Origin: Arthonia radiata
Taxonomy: Eukaryota > Ascomycota > Arthoniomycetes > Arthoniales > Arthoniaceae
Reading direction: 5' to 3'
Assembly: GCA_002989075.1 (NCBI GenBank)
Contig: PSQN01000016.1
Location: 186,001 to 250,000 of the forward strand
Length of the DNA stretch: 64,000 nt
Each line of letters opens with the position of its first letter. Within the stretch, counting starts at the first letter, position 1. Shown here one piece after another: positions 13,038 to 25,190 of this stretch. The position numbers and the translations under genes are program-made. A model generated the notes under the pieces. It saw only the letters and a list, made by a program, of their open reading frames with translations, was not told the origin of the DNA and searched no databases.

Positions 13038-16000
13038 GGTTATAAGCCCGGATTAGCACCAATTTCTTTTAAATTTCCTTTTTAGAAAATATTTTCTCTA
13101 CGACACCTATCGGCACCTCCGAACAATCCTATTACCAATCGACTCTAAATTTTTAGCTCAATTTAACTATTAGAACAGAATTTCCTTTTTTTTTTGGAAA
13201 TCTTCGACTATATATTCGGCTATAAACTCCTCTTATAAGATTCCTAAACTTAAGGGCTCGACTAATTGAGACATTTGGTCGATTCGAATAGAGGCTCTTT
13301 TAACTAAAAAGGGCTACAGTAATATTATAATCCCCTTTTCTGGCTATTTAGCTAGAGATATTATTAAAGCTAGCCGCTAGAAACGGTCGACAAGGGTAGC
13401 AGCCCTTATTCAACTAACTCTAGAGGACGGTCCCCTTATTCAAATAAAGGGGATTTATAACTCTCTAGAGCTTTAAAATAGCCTAAAAAAGGTTATACAA
13501 ATCGAAAGGTTTTAGTTCCGAGTTTCTAATTTGCAAGGAGCTCTTTAGCACTATACTTAATAAGGTAAAAGACCTTAAGCTTTATTTTGCTAAAATTAGG
13601 CAATTAACGGACAATTTAGTAATCCGAGGACTAGCACTACCCAACAAGGTGGTAGCTACCTACGTCCTCTACAATCTAACTCCTAAATATAAGCACACGG
13701 TAGCTATTATTAGCCAAAGCTACTGGCAAACGACTAGCAATATAAGTCTATAGGACTTATTTAGTTAACTTATAGACGAGTCTCGCCGAATCCGCGGTAG
13801 TACCCTAGTAGAAAAGGTTTTTACTGCAATAGACAGCAAATCGACGTAAAGGACCGGAGAAAAATTAAAATCTCTAAGTAAAAACCAAGAAAAATGCCCC
13901 TTTTGCAACAAAAAAGGGTATAAGCCGGCAACTTGTTGGAAAAAATATCCAAACCTCCGGCCAAATTCCAATAAAAGCTCCAAAAATACCGATTTTTCAA
14001 TATTTTCTGTACAGAGTTCCGATCTACAAGAAGAACAATGCTTTACAGTATTACTAGACGGAGTCAATCACTCTATTAATTCTTAAATCTTCGATACAGG
14101 CTTAACAAGCTATATTTGCTCGAATATTGACCTTCTAACGGATATCCGGCCAACTAACCGGATTATTTGTTAAAGAGGGGGGAAGTTAATTCAAGCCTTA
14201 TAGATAAGCAAAGCAAAACTGTTCTTTAAGAACAAAACAATTGTCCTAGACGAAGTTTTGTTTATTAAGGAATTCGGAATTAACCTCCTAAGCTTTAATA
14301 AGCTTAAAAAGAGGAAAGGTAAGGTAACTCTTAGCTAAAACAAGCCAAAAGTTAATTAAGCCGGACAACTAACTACCGAGGGGCGGTATATTTACGGTCT
14401 AATAGTAATAGAAGCTTAGACAATCAATACAGTTTAATCTCTCTACACTATTTCTTCGAAAACTGACCTTTGGCATCAATAAATAGGACATATAGGCGAA
14501 AACGCCCTAAAACAGCTTAAAAAAGTTGCCCTAGAAACAGATTATTCGGACAAATTAGAAGATAATTACTAAATTTGCTTTGAAGTAAAGGCAATAGCTA
14601 AAGTTAGCTGAGAAACTCTAGACAAATCGGCTAATTATTTAAAAAAAGTCTACTTAAATATTTGCGGGCTAATTGTACCGCAAACCTCTTCTAAAGGTTA
14701 ATTATTTACTAGCTTTATAGACAATAAAACTCGATATACAACTACCGAGGTACTATAGTCTAAAAACTAGGTTTTCAACGTACTATCTACCTATATTACT
14801 CAAAAAGAAACGTAGTCCGAGCATCCTTTTAAAAGATTATACTTAGACAACACAAAAGAATACCAGGAAGGCCGGATAAAACAGCTTCTAGAACAAAAAG
14901 GAGCTATTCTAGCGATATCTGTACTATATACTCTCTAGCAAAATAGACGAGCTGAACGCTTTAACCGAATAATTGTTAGTAAAGTTTGAGCAATGCTTTA
15001 TACCGCCGGGCTACTCTAGATATATTGGGGTAAAGCGCTAAAAGCAGCTATCTATATTTACAATAGGACCTCTTATACCGGATTGCCGGGATTTATTACC
15101 CCGTACGAAGCAAAATACGGCAAAAAACTGGATGTTAGTATTATTCAAATCTGGAGCTTAGTTACTTATCTTAAAGAACCTAAACTAAAAAAACTAGACG
15201 CTAGAGCAACTACCTATATCCTAATAGGCTATAGATCGAACTAATATAAGCTCTTAGACCCCAATAGCCGGAAGATTTACTAAAGGAGAGACGTCTACGT
15301 TTAGAAAGGAAAATTTGTTTGAGACCTACGGAGATCTCTAGTTAATCGATTAACCAAGAGTATTTCTAAAGAGTCTAAAGAACAACTAAAAGTCGAGTTT
15401 AAAAACGAGCTATATCCGACCGCTAAATTTTAAGATAATAGGGAGGTACCTCCCGATGAAGGAGGAAGTCCTCTATATAAGAAACAGTATACCCCCCCTA
15501 TATCTTAATAACTAGCGGACGAATCTAAATAAGAACTATACTAAACTAGAGCTCTAGACAAGTTTAACCTTCCTACCGAGTTAGATTATAGAAGTACCGA
15601 AGACCCCGGCCGAATAGACACCGATTGCGCCTAGAAAATAGATTTTATATACAAAAACGCCGACAAAAATTGGTTTAACGAGTTCTACAATAACCTAGAA
15701 TAATACGCCGAGCAGGCCTTAGTCGTAGTTACTAAAGAGCCCAATAACTTAAAAGAAATAAGGGTATCCAAGGATTGGCCTTCTTAACTAGACGCAATAT
15801 AGTTGGAGCTTAAAGAGCTAGCTAACTAAGAAACTTAAATATTAACCGAGCTGCTGCTGAGTAGAAAGGCGCTAAAAGGACGCTAAGTACCGAAGATTAA
15901 GTACCTCCCGGAGAGCGAGCCGATTTTTAAAGCCTGCTGGGTAGCTAAGAGCTGCCAGCAAAGATCTGGCCTCGATTTTATAGAGACCTTTGTAAATATA

Positions 16001-17437
16001 GTAAATTTAATTATCTACCGGCTTATACTAGCCTTAGCAGTAGAGAAAGACTAAAAAATAAAGCAATAGGACGTAAAATTAGCTTATTCTAACGTAAAGT
16101 TAGACAAGGTTGTCTATGTCGAGCAACTAACTAGCCTATCTAACGGAACTAATAAAGTTTGTCGAATAAAGAAGGCTCTTTACGGTCTAAAACAGGTCGA
16201 CCGATAGTAGAAAGCCTATCTTCGAGAATTACTAAGGGAAATAGGTTTCGAACCTCTAGTATCCAATTAGTTAGTTTATATTCAAAGAACTAGAAAGCAG
16301 GCAATTTTAATTGCCTATATAGACGATATATTAGCTGTATCCGATTCTACCGAAACAATCTCTAGAATCTATTAGAAACTAAATAAGACTCTTACGGTTA
16401 AGAACTTAAGAGACGTTAGTAAGTTTCTAGGAATTAAAATTACCCGAGATCGTCCGACAAAAACAATTCGCCTAGACTAGTCGACTTATTTAACTAAAAT
16501 TTTAACCAAATACTTAAAGAAAAACGGCCGAATACCCGGGAAAATATCGCAACCCGTCGGCTCAAAATTGGCACCGAATCCTAACTAAGCTAGTAGTGCC
16601 AATGTTTCTAATTACTAGCAACAAATTGGGTCGATTTTGTATCTAATAACAAAGACAAGACCCGATATTGCCTTTACAACTAGCCTACTAGCCCGGTACA
16701 TGTCGAATCCTAGTAAGAAGTACTAGAGAGTTTTAAGTAGCTTTTAGGCTTACTTAGATAAAACTTCTAACCTTAGCCTTTACTACAAATCTCCCTTAAT
16801 AGACGGTATAACCGGCTATTGTAACGTAGATTGGAGGCAGAACCTTGGTACCAGGAGATTGACTACCGGCTATATCTTTCTACTCAGGAACGGAGCCCTT
16901 AGCTAGAATTCAAAGCTATAAAAAACGGTCGCCTTAAGCTCTTGTAAGGCCGAATATATAGCCCTTAAAGAAGCTATAAAGGAACAGTTATTTATCTAAT
17001 TAATTGCTACCGAACTATCTAGAATTTTTAAAGAAAATTCGATTACTACCATTTTAGCGGGTACTTTTAAAAAGTCTGCGGATAAAAAGACTTGGCGGGC
17101 ACTAACGCACTAGGTAAGCACATATTTGCCCGGGCAAGCCGGTTAAATTAGACCGGAGACCCCGATTTTGCCGGTAAAACTGTTACTTACTGACAGTAAT
17201 TCGGCAAAAGAACTTACAAAAAACCCTACCTTCTAAGCTAAATCTAAGCATATTGATATACAGTATCACTATGTTAGAGAAAACGTTTAGATAGGCCAAA
17301 CAGAGCTTAAATACGTTTCTACAAAGAAACAATTAGCAGACAGTTTAACAAAACCGATTGACTTAGCTAAAACACTAACGTTTAGAACTCAAATTAGCTT
17401 AAAATCCGGCTAAAATAACTAGTCGATTAAGAAGGTG

Positions 17438-17944
17438 TGTTAAAAATTAACTAACTAGCTGGTTAGCCGGAACCCCTAGAAGCCTAGAGTATTAAATAGG
17501 TCCTATTAGCTATCTTAGTCTAAAATAGAACAAGCCTTTTACCTAAAGAATTGGGCCTAGTAGCCCGAGTCTAGGTTAAAAAGAAGCATTGTACGACTTA
17601 TTCTAAACAGCTAGCCCGTAGTTTAAGACAATATAGAATAGACTTAAAGACTAATAGTTTTAGATAAATAGAATTACTGTCTTATACAGTAAATTATAGG
17701 TTATCTAGCCTCTATTAAAAGAATAGATATTTAGTAAGTTCTGTACGAACCGTTAAACTTAAATATATAAGCTAGGATCTCTCTAGAGAATTTTAGCTAA
17801 TAAGATAGACAATATAACAACAGCTTCTCCTTGCTACTAAGTATTGTACCTATACTAAGTCTAAGTATTGTACTAGTCTTAAGCTAGTCTTATCTTTCTA
17901 CTCTTTATAGTAGTATTCTTCTTCTTTCCTGCACCTTTTTAACA
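17438..17944 (+). repeat. 3' LTR of the Copia element
   Basis: 507 bp, same ends and length as the 5' LTR, preceded by a short purine run. It is followed at once by the second copy of the target duplication AAGAC. Confidence 0.9.
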
Positions 17945-18111
17945 AAGACTTAATATAAATAATAATTTAAATTAAAAAGTTTTAGTTCTTTATTTATATA
18001 TAACTATTATTTTAGTTCTTATTAGATATATAGAAGTAATATATTTATATAACTTTTTAAGTATAGTTAAGGTTTAAATATATCTACTTAAAAAGTTAAT
18101 AATAAAGTATC

Positions 18112-18619
18112 TGTTAATAAGATACAGAAAAGAAGAAAGATACTACTATAAAGAGTAGAAAGACAAGACTAGCTTAAAACTAGTACAATATTTAAGCTTA
18201 ATATAGATACAATATTTAGTAGTAAGAGGAAGCTATTGTTATATTGTCTGTCTTATTAGCTAAAATTCTCTAAAGAAATTTTAGCTTATATATCTAAGTT
18301 TAGTAGTTTATATAAAACTTACTAAGTATCTATTCTTTTTAATAGAGGTTAAATAATCAATAATTTACTGTATAAGATAATAATTCTATCTATTTAAAAC
18401 TATTAGTCTCTAAATTTATTCTATATTGTCTTAAATTACAGGCTAACTGTCTAAAATAAGTCGTATAATGCTTCTTTTTATTTTAAGTTCGGGCTACTAG
18501 GCCCGACCCTTTAGATAAAAGGCTTATTCTATTTTAGACCGAGATAGCCGGTAGAATCTGTCCGATACTTTAGACTTCTAGAGGTTCCGACTAACTAGCT
18601 AGTTGGTTAATTTCTAACA
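18112..18619 (-). repeat. Solo LTR of the Copia family, with target duplication
   Basis: A 508-bp reverse-orientation copy. The 5-bp repeat GTATC flanks it exactly (18107-18111 and 18620-18624). It is a genuine insertion collapsed to one LTR, lying in anonymous AT-rich DNA. Confidence 0.9.
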
Positions 18620-20240
18620 GTATCTTAATATAGTTATATATCTTTTATTTAGAATTAATAGATATTAGTATCTTTAAGATATACTATATATAAAGCTTTC
18701 TTTATAGAGAAATTAATAATATTAAATATTATAAAGAATAGTACTATAAATAATTTCTTTTACTAAGTTAAAATTTAATAAATAATAAGCTTAAGAGTTA
18801 TATTATTAATTAATTTTTAAATAATTTCGAAGTATTAAAAACTAGCTTACTATTTAACCTATCAATATAATTTTATATTTAATATTATAAAGTAGCTAAA
18901 TATTAATATGCTATAACTAATTTATTAATGTAAATATTAGAGCTAAATAAATATTAAATAAAAGTTTTTTTTCTATTAGTTAATAAGATAGATCGTATTA
19001 ATAAAAAGTATAACTAAATATACTTTAAAAAGTAAATTAATTAAGATTTAATAGAAAATACTAATAATAAGCTTTAATAATTTAAAAATATATATATATA
19101 TAATATTTATTATAAATCTAAATAAAGAGGCTTTTATTATATAAGTTACTACTATTAAAAAAGATAAATTTAGTCTATATTAGTAAGTTAATTTTTATCT
19201 TTTACTTTCTATTTATATAGTTTAGTAGTATAATTATAATAGTAATACTATTATAATATAGAAAAAGTAGAGACTGTATAATAAAACTCTTTTTATAACT
19301 AGTATAAATAATAAAAATTACATTTTAAGGTTTATTTTTATTTATCTTTATAAAGAGATAATAAACTATCTCTTTTTATAAACTCTTAAGCTATAAACTA
19401 GTAAGATACTTAATAATTAAAAAAATTATAAACTACTATAAATTAACTAATATTAATAAGTAAATAAATAATAATTTTAAGATAGTAAGATATAGTATAA
19501 ATACTAAAAGATACTAATAAAGTTATAAAAATTAAATATACTAAAATAAAGATATAATAATATTAAAGTAATAAAAAACAATATACTTAGTAAATTTATA
19601 CTGAATAGTATTATTAAAAAGTATAAAAGTTAAAAAATTATATATAGATAATTATTTATTACTTTTATACTTATAAGTAAGTAAACAGAGATTTAAATTT
19701 AATATATATATATCTTTTATAATTAGTATAATACTTTTTAACTCTTTTTTTTTATAAAAGCTATATAGTAAATAGAAATAAACTAAATATTAATTAACTT
19801 ATTAAATTTATAGTAGAAATATAATATTACTTATTTTTTTTATCTTACTTAAATAAATAATATAAAGAATAGTAACTATTAGTAACTATTAGTAAGTATA
19901 TTACTATTAGTTAAATTTACTTTATATAAATACTTTATTTATAGGAAGTATTAGATATAAAAAATTCTAGAAAGTATATTTAAATTATAAACTTTAGCGT
20001 TAAAGCGTAATGTTATTAGTTTTTTAATATAATATAGTTAAAAATTAGTCTTATTAAAGCTAAAAAAAATATTAGTAATTTACTAACAAAATTTAGACTA
20101 ACTATTAAAATTACTATAAGTTAAATTTAAACGCTTTAATAATTAATTAGCTAATTACTTATTTAAATATATATATATTTTTATATAGAATTTATATAGG
20201 ATTTATATACCTTTTATAGGCAATTTATAGAGAATTTATA
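18620..20240. other. AT-rich decayed DNA up to the gene island
   Basis: About 1.6 kb of extreme AT-rich sequence with no readable frame. The last 80 bp (about 20160-20240) repeat a short ATTTATA-type motif several times. Composition changes sharply to that of ordinary genic DNA at about 20240-20270. I could not assign a family. Confidence 0.6.
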
Positions 20241-20796
20241 GTTAAATATCTGGCACAGGTTAGTAACCCTTAAAATTTTCGGAGCGGCTGAGGCCACTGA
20301 GACTAGCCCGTGGCCTTCAGATTCACAGCAAAGTCAATCGGCACAGGTCGCGGCAGATCAATTGAAATCAATCAGAATATCGAGGGCGCGAGAGTCATTA
20401 AGGGACCGCAGATAATTTGAGTTTGGATTTAGAGAGGAGGGAGGCCGAGATGAACAAACAAAAGGGCGAGGCGGGCGTGGCGGGACGCATGTCTTGGCAT
20501 CGTCGTTTGCCATCACACAATCAAACACCCTTGCGCTTCTTAAACTGATCATTGTTTGAGGCTAGCAGGAGAAACAGAATCCATTGTCATCATTTCAAGG
20601 ATGGTGTTGCCGTATGTACCACTTGGCGGGCTTGCAAATGGCCCACCCGCCCAGATACCAACATGAAGCTTGAGATATTAGACCCGGGCAGGCACCTCAG
20701 TACCGCTGCTCACTACTCATAAGGTCATCATCATGCTTAGAAAGCGTCAATGCTAGTACACGTCACGTCAAACCCGTCCATAATCTCCATAATACT
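20241..20796. other. Left edge of gene island, no gene seen
   Basis: Normal-composition sequence between the AT-rich block and the stop of the F-box-like gene. It should contain that gene's 3' UTR and terminator. A 32-bp stretch at 20491-20522 recurs with 27 matches at 23835-23866 on the other side of the gene. Confidence 0.5.
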
Positions 20797-22779
20797 CTAC
20801 TCATCCTCATACCCAACATTCTTGCCCACCTCCGCGCATTCACAGAGCGCCGGCGTAAAGAACTGATCACCCTCGAAATTTTTCAAGTCGGCCCAGCTCA
20901 CCTCACCGCGCTCGCACTGCTTCGCAAACTTTTGTAGGTATTGATCCTGTGCAGCGCAGCCCATGTCTTGACAGCGTTGGGCGCGACCGTCTGCGGCGCG
21001 CTGGAATATGACCTTCATTCCCTCACCTTCGCGCTTGCCCTCCGCGATTTCGTTGTTGAATTCAGCTGCGGCGTCAACAGCAGCTTTCGTTACCCACTTG
21101 CACAGCTGCAGGTGGCACGTCCCCTCGAAGCCGAACTGCCACATGCGGGATACCCAGGGATATCGAATGATCAAGATGACCGACTTGCTCTTTGACAGTT
21201 TGCTTGAGATGTCTTGAAAGAGATCCGAGAGTGTGTAGCCTTTCATATACGAATCAATAATAGCTGATGTCCGCTTAAATTGGAAGCCGAGAAACCGCTG
21301 AAAGAAGTGGAGATATACGTCGCCCTCGAAGTGAAGTTGAAGTTCGCAGACTTGCTGGAGTCGGGAGGGTGCGAAATCGGTCATGAATCGCTTGAGGTCT
21401 TTGGGAGCGGTGAACCCGAATATGTGCTCGTTGTACAGTGCGTCTAGTGCCAGTGCCCCAAAGGCCTTGCTTACTTGAAGCATCTGCAGCTGTGGACTTG
21501 AATGTCCAAGGTGCCACCACTGACGCTTGAAGGGGGCTTTGTAGGGGTAGATGACCCGTGGCGAGTCTCGAAACGTCGATGGACGAACAGCATAGCCGAG
21601 AATGATCGCGCGAATCTCCAAGGGTAGATTGGTGAACGCGTCTCCGACAGGTCGAATCTCATCTAGCCGCTGCTGATTGATCTTACAGTCAATTGCTTTG
21701 TTGATTGCTGACTCGACATGCTTGGTGTCACCGGGCATCAAATCGGAGCACAGAAGGCTTGCAGCAGCGATATTCAACTTCTCTGATTTAGCAGCGATCA
21801 TCTGGACCCACGCCTCAAGCGATATCCAGTTCTTCTCCATGAGGAGCCACAGCCGAACTTCCGGAAGGCGCTCCCATATTCCCAGCAGGCGCTGAACAGA
21901 TTCGTAGTCTTCAACGAACTCGAATCGGACCTGGAAGGTAAGGTGCATGCTTTCATGGTGGTTCAACTTTGGCTTCATCTCGATGTCAAGCAAAGTCGAG
22001 TCATCCGGAGCATGCGATGAGCATGCTATTGAAACGTGAGCCCGAATGTACTCTTCAGTAACCAGACGCGTCACAACGATAGCCAGAACTTGTAGAGATT
22101 TGTTGCTAGCTTCTGAAGGGAATTCGAAAGTGATCGCTGCTGCTTCGACCTCGTCTTCCACATCGAACTCTAATTCGGGTGGGCGGAAGGCGCAGGATTT
22201 TGGTGCAGGTATATGGTCGGCGATCTTTCTTGCGCGCCCAATGTTGCGCAGCGAGATTTCGCCGTGATGTCGAAACTGCCATGTGCAGTACACTTCCTTT
22301 GCGAGGCCATATATGAGTCGCGAGTACGGGCCTGGGAGGGTGTAAACGTCGACATCGCGCCAGGTGTGCGATGTACTCATTGACCAGCGGTCGGAGTCAT
22401 CGTCGCACTCGTCCTGAACTTCTTCGTCACCATCCTCTTCTGCATGATTGCTGCCCGAACCGCTGTGAACTGCATTGTTTGCAGTGGTTATATCGTTCCC
22501 ACTGTCAAGTCCTTGATCAGATTGATCTCCATTGCTTGAGCCACTTGCTCCTTTGTTACTCGGGCCGGCGTGCTCCTCGGGTACCGCATCGACGCTTTTT
22601 CTGCGACGAGCAATCAGTGTTGGTGGTCTATCTATCCCAGACGCATATGCGTCGGAGCTTCGAAAAGTCTCATTCGAATTATCAGATCCGCTATGGCTTT
22701 CCGCGTCCGAACCGGAGGTGTCCCAGGTATTAGCGATTCGGTTGTCATCGGCAGTCTGCTGTGAATTATCTGAAGACAT
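20797..22779 (-). CDS. F-box-like protein with disordered acidic N-terminus
   Basis: Single-exon frame of 660 residues starting at an ATG. Residues 1-135 are Ser/Asp/Glu-rich and look disordered. The middle (about 140-370) is a globular region I do not recognise. Near residues 382-455 is an F-box-like segment: FTNLPLEIRAIILGYAV, followed by a conserved-looking LLQVSK/F-type helix and an ALYNEHIFGF block. This arrangement is common in dothideomycete F-box-like proteins, which in other cases recruit substrates to SCF ubiquitin ligases. The C-terminal part is Cys-containing and helical, with no named domain. The F-box call rests on this motif only. The ligase role is family knowledge and the substrate is unknown. 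The gene is the first in the island, about 0.6 kb from the decayed repeats, yet its frame is intact. Confidence 0.7.
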   Translation of the reverse strand: MSSDNSQQTADDNRIANTWDTSGSDAESHSGSDNSNETFRSSDAYASGIDRPPTLIARRRKSVDAVPEEHAGPSNKGASGSSNGDQSDQGLDSGNDITTANNAVHSGSGSNHAEEDGDEEVQDECDDDSDRWSMSTSHTWRDVDVYTLPGPYSRLIYGLAKEVYCTWQFRHHGEISLRNIGRARKIADHIPAPKSCAFRPPELEFDVEDEVEAAAITFEFPSEASNKSLQVLAIVVTRLVTEEYIRAHVSIACSSHAPDDSTLLDIEMKPKLNHHESMHLTFQVRFEFVEDYESVQRLLGIWERLPEVRLWLLMEKNWISLEAWVQMIAAKSEKLNIAAASLLCSDLMPGDTKHVESAINKAIDCKINQQRLDEIRPVGDAFTNLPLEIRAIILGYAVRPSTFRDSPRVIYPYKAPFKRQWWHLGHSSPQLQMLQVSKAFGALALDALYNEHIFGFTAPKDLKRFMTDFAPSRLQQVCELQLHFEGDVYLHFFQRFLGFQFKRTSAIIDSYMKGYTLSDLFQDISSKLSKSKSVILIIRYPWVSRMWQFGFEGTCHLQLCKWVTKAAVDAAAEFNNEIAEGKREGEGMKVIFQRAADGRAQRCQDMGCAAQDQYLQKFAKQCERGEVSWADLKNFEGDQFFTPALCECAEVGKNVGYEDE

Positions 22780-24454
22780 GTTGGGTCAGCGCATACAATT
22801 TATTTGTTGATGGTCTCTCAATTCGCTTTTCCACAAATCTGTTGTGAAATCTCAAACAAAGACTGGCACAAACAAGGTAGGAATCGGAAATCAAACTCAC
22901 AGATATATATAGGAGTTCGTAGGTAGAGGCAACGCTGCAGCTAGCAGGTAAACGCAGCGCTAGTCCTGTTTGATGAATTGTTTGTTACGGTAAAAGGTGA
23001 TTAGGACGCGTCCGTCGCGGCGTTTTCATCTCCCGCACTGTGCAAGCCTTACAGGACCGCGACCAAGCGCGTGAAGCATCTTCAATCCGCACAATGCGAC
23101 AGTGCATCGCTAGAGTGCGTTCGAAGAATGTCCGAATCCGCGTTGAGTAAGTCCACCTGCACTGAAAGCCTTGACCTCTGGCATCCCAGCGGCTGCGCTT
23201 CGTGAACGTTCGACCCTGATATTGATAGAGTCGCGCTGCTCCAACGGCGCACTCTCCGTTCAAACGGTGCGAGCGAATGCTGTGATAAACCCTGCATGAC
23301 GCATGAAAGACTTGCGTTGCACGTTGAGAGCGCACATCATCGCGGTCGGGAGCCGGGACGCCGCGGGAGACCGGAAAACAACAGGGACGGCCAAAAATCA
23401 AGATCTTGACTGGTTCAGACCTCTTGTTTCTTCACTTTCTCAAGAAAATGCAGGTGGATTGCAGTGGAGTCTGTCCAGGCCACTACGTCGGTCGCCAGCA
23501 GGCTCGATAACCAAAGCATCGCGGTGACACAGCCTTGACCAAGGTCAAAGCACCTCCATCTTTAGTCATGATTCCAATTTGATCACAAGTAAGAACTCAA
23601 TCCAAGAGCCACGTTCGCCTACGTCGATGAACAGCGGGTGCAGTAGAATAAATGATTATGGCGTATACGGCGGGCGACGCATCACCACAGTCTTTACTGC
23701 TTCACCTTCTGCATGACAGGTATGCGTCAGCACAGAGACTTCAGATCCTCCTGAAAACAAATCGTTATCAAGAAAGAGAGCAGACAGAGAAGAGGAAGAG
23801 AGAAAGAGGACCAGGAGATGAAGCCGGGAGTGAAGTCTTGGCGGCCGCGTTTGCCGTCACACAATCGACCCGCCATTCTTTCGTTTGTCACACTGAGCAT
23901 GGTCTGTTGATGGACATGCTCGAAAGCATGCCAAATGCGGGTAATTTCGATGATAGAAGCCTGATGTATACCATATAGCAAGCGGCGTGGCCGCCGGAAC
24001 ACTGGCGTGAAGCCGCGGAGTCAAATGACCTAGTCAGTATCCGGTGGCCTTACTGCTGTGAGCGAGACCGTCAATCCGCTTCAAGAAATGTCCGGTCTAA
24101 TGCACATCAGCTTTGCTGGCAATGTTTGAGGTGATGGGCCTTGCTGTCAAACAGGTCGATGCAAACTGAGCTACAGTGTAAGAGCAAGGCCAAGGCAAGC
24201 TCACATCATACTAGCTTACGTGATGTGATGTCTCACAAGCCACATATATCATATCAACGCGCAGGGCCACGAGCCATCTCAAGCTCAGCATACGGTAAGC
24301 AGGTAACGTTACTACCCAGAGCACACGCGGCTACATCGCCACGACCATCTCAACCAACACTCGCAGCAATCTGTGGTCCAACCGAACCAGACAGTGCAAC
24401 ACGCCTTCCAAAATCAATCACAACCTACCAACGCCGCTCCGCCACCTCCTTCTC
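22780..24454. other. Intergenic region upstream of the F-box-like gene
   Basis: It contains the promoter side of the minus-strand F-box-like gene. Short frames here (for example 22985-23401 and 23652-23978) have no recognisable domains and no consistent coding character. A purine-rich stretch lies near 23770-23820. Part of a 29-bp direct repeat lies at 24214-24242 (its partner is at 24883-24911). Confidence 0.5.
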
Positions 24455-24717
24455 CTACAAGTTCCCACGCTTCCTTGCCTCAACAGTCCTCAGCTCATAC
24501 TCCTCGGGCGGCGCCAGATCGCCCCACTTCTGCATCACTATTACCACACTCTGTCGTTTATTGACCTTAATCCTCCTCTAGAAGGCGTGAACAGATACCT
24601 ACCGCGCCCATCTTTGTATAGTCCCGCCCGTGCTTCCTTCAAGCTCCTCGCGCTTCTTCGCACACGCAAAATCAGCAGCCATATTTCCCATCTCCGTCTT
24701 CGCAGCGTTGACCTGGA
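24455..24717 (-). pseudogene. Possible remnant of a small unrecognised gene
   Basis: Two protein-like blocks on the minus strand. The first (24717-24603) reads QVNAAKTEMGNMAADF and continues as a Lys/Glu-rich helix ending TIQRWAR. It is preceded by a splice-acceptor-like TTCACAG and followed by a donor-like GTAGGT. The second (24537-24455) reads MQKWGDLAPPEEYELR and on to a stop. The separating 65 bp looks like an intron (GTAGGT...TAATAG), but the phases disagree by one base and I find no convincing first exon. It may be a decayed gene or a misread. No family recognised. Confidence 0.3.
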
Positions 24718-25190
24718 CTGTGAACAAGCGTCAATAGGTTATGTTCCGATGCTTTGTGTTCTTGAAGGTTCGAAACATCCTATTTTGCACGGGCGAGGTA
24801 AGCTGGCTCACACTACGGGGCTGTAGCTGGCAATCGTAGCATTTAACGGGAAGGGAAGGGATGGAGTACTGACATTGTACACGCTTAGGTGATGTGATGT
24901 CTTACAAGTCAGAGGACAATGCCAGCGACCTGGGTGGGTGAGGGAGCCACTTCATGTTATTTCGCCCTGTTCAGCATGGCCATCACGTCGTCGGCAAGCC
25001 GGCCACAATTGAACAATAATTGACGCACGCTCAAGAGTGAATAGAAGACACGTATGTGTTCAGAGGCCAAAGACCGCGTTGATGCATCATAATATGAACA
25101 ACACAAAGCGAGCGTGCTCTCGTATTGCTTCAAGACCCGCACCCAAGACTCATCTTCCTCCACATCTCAAAATCTTCCCTCATGACCCTC
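24718..25190. other. Intergenic region downstream of the AA9 gene
   Basis: No gene seen. It includes the second copy (24883-24911) of a 29-bp direct repeat, and the 3' side of the AA9 gene. Confidence 0.4.

Larger units (their letters stand above)
12531..17944 (+). mobile_element. Ty1/Copia retrotransposon fossil, end to end
   Basis: Both LTRs are present at equal length (507 bp; 12531-13037 and 17438-17944) and are flanked by the target duplication AAGAC (12526-12530 and 17945-17949). The plus-strand internal region shows, in order: a gag CCHC-type knuckle near 13890-13950, an aspartyl protease motif (DTG) near 14093, integrase (about 14460-15300), reverse transcriptase (about 15900-16600, with YIDDILAV near 16315) and RNase H (about 16800-17370). 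A short purine run precedes the 3' LTR. The protease-integrase-RT order is that of Copia. It has many breaks and is inactive. The two LTRs differ by roughly a tenth of positions by eye, nearly all transitions, so RIP prevents clock dating. Confidence 0.9.

Noticed and set aside
20160-20240. Telomere- or centromere-type tandem array
   Set aside because: Only a few irregular ATTTATA-like units and no TTAGGG runs. Better explained as AT-rich decay.
22985-23401. 138-codon minus-strand frame upstream of the F-box-like gene
   Set aside because: No domain, biased mix of Arg and Cys, overlaps other frames, and sits in a promoter region.
24766-24782. GGTTCGAA-type sequence resembling a tRNA T-arm
   Set aside because: No matching acceptor stem, D-arm or anticodon arm could be placed around it.
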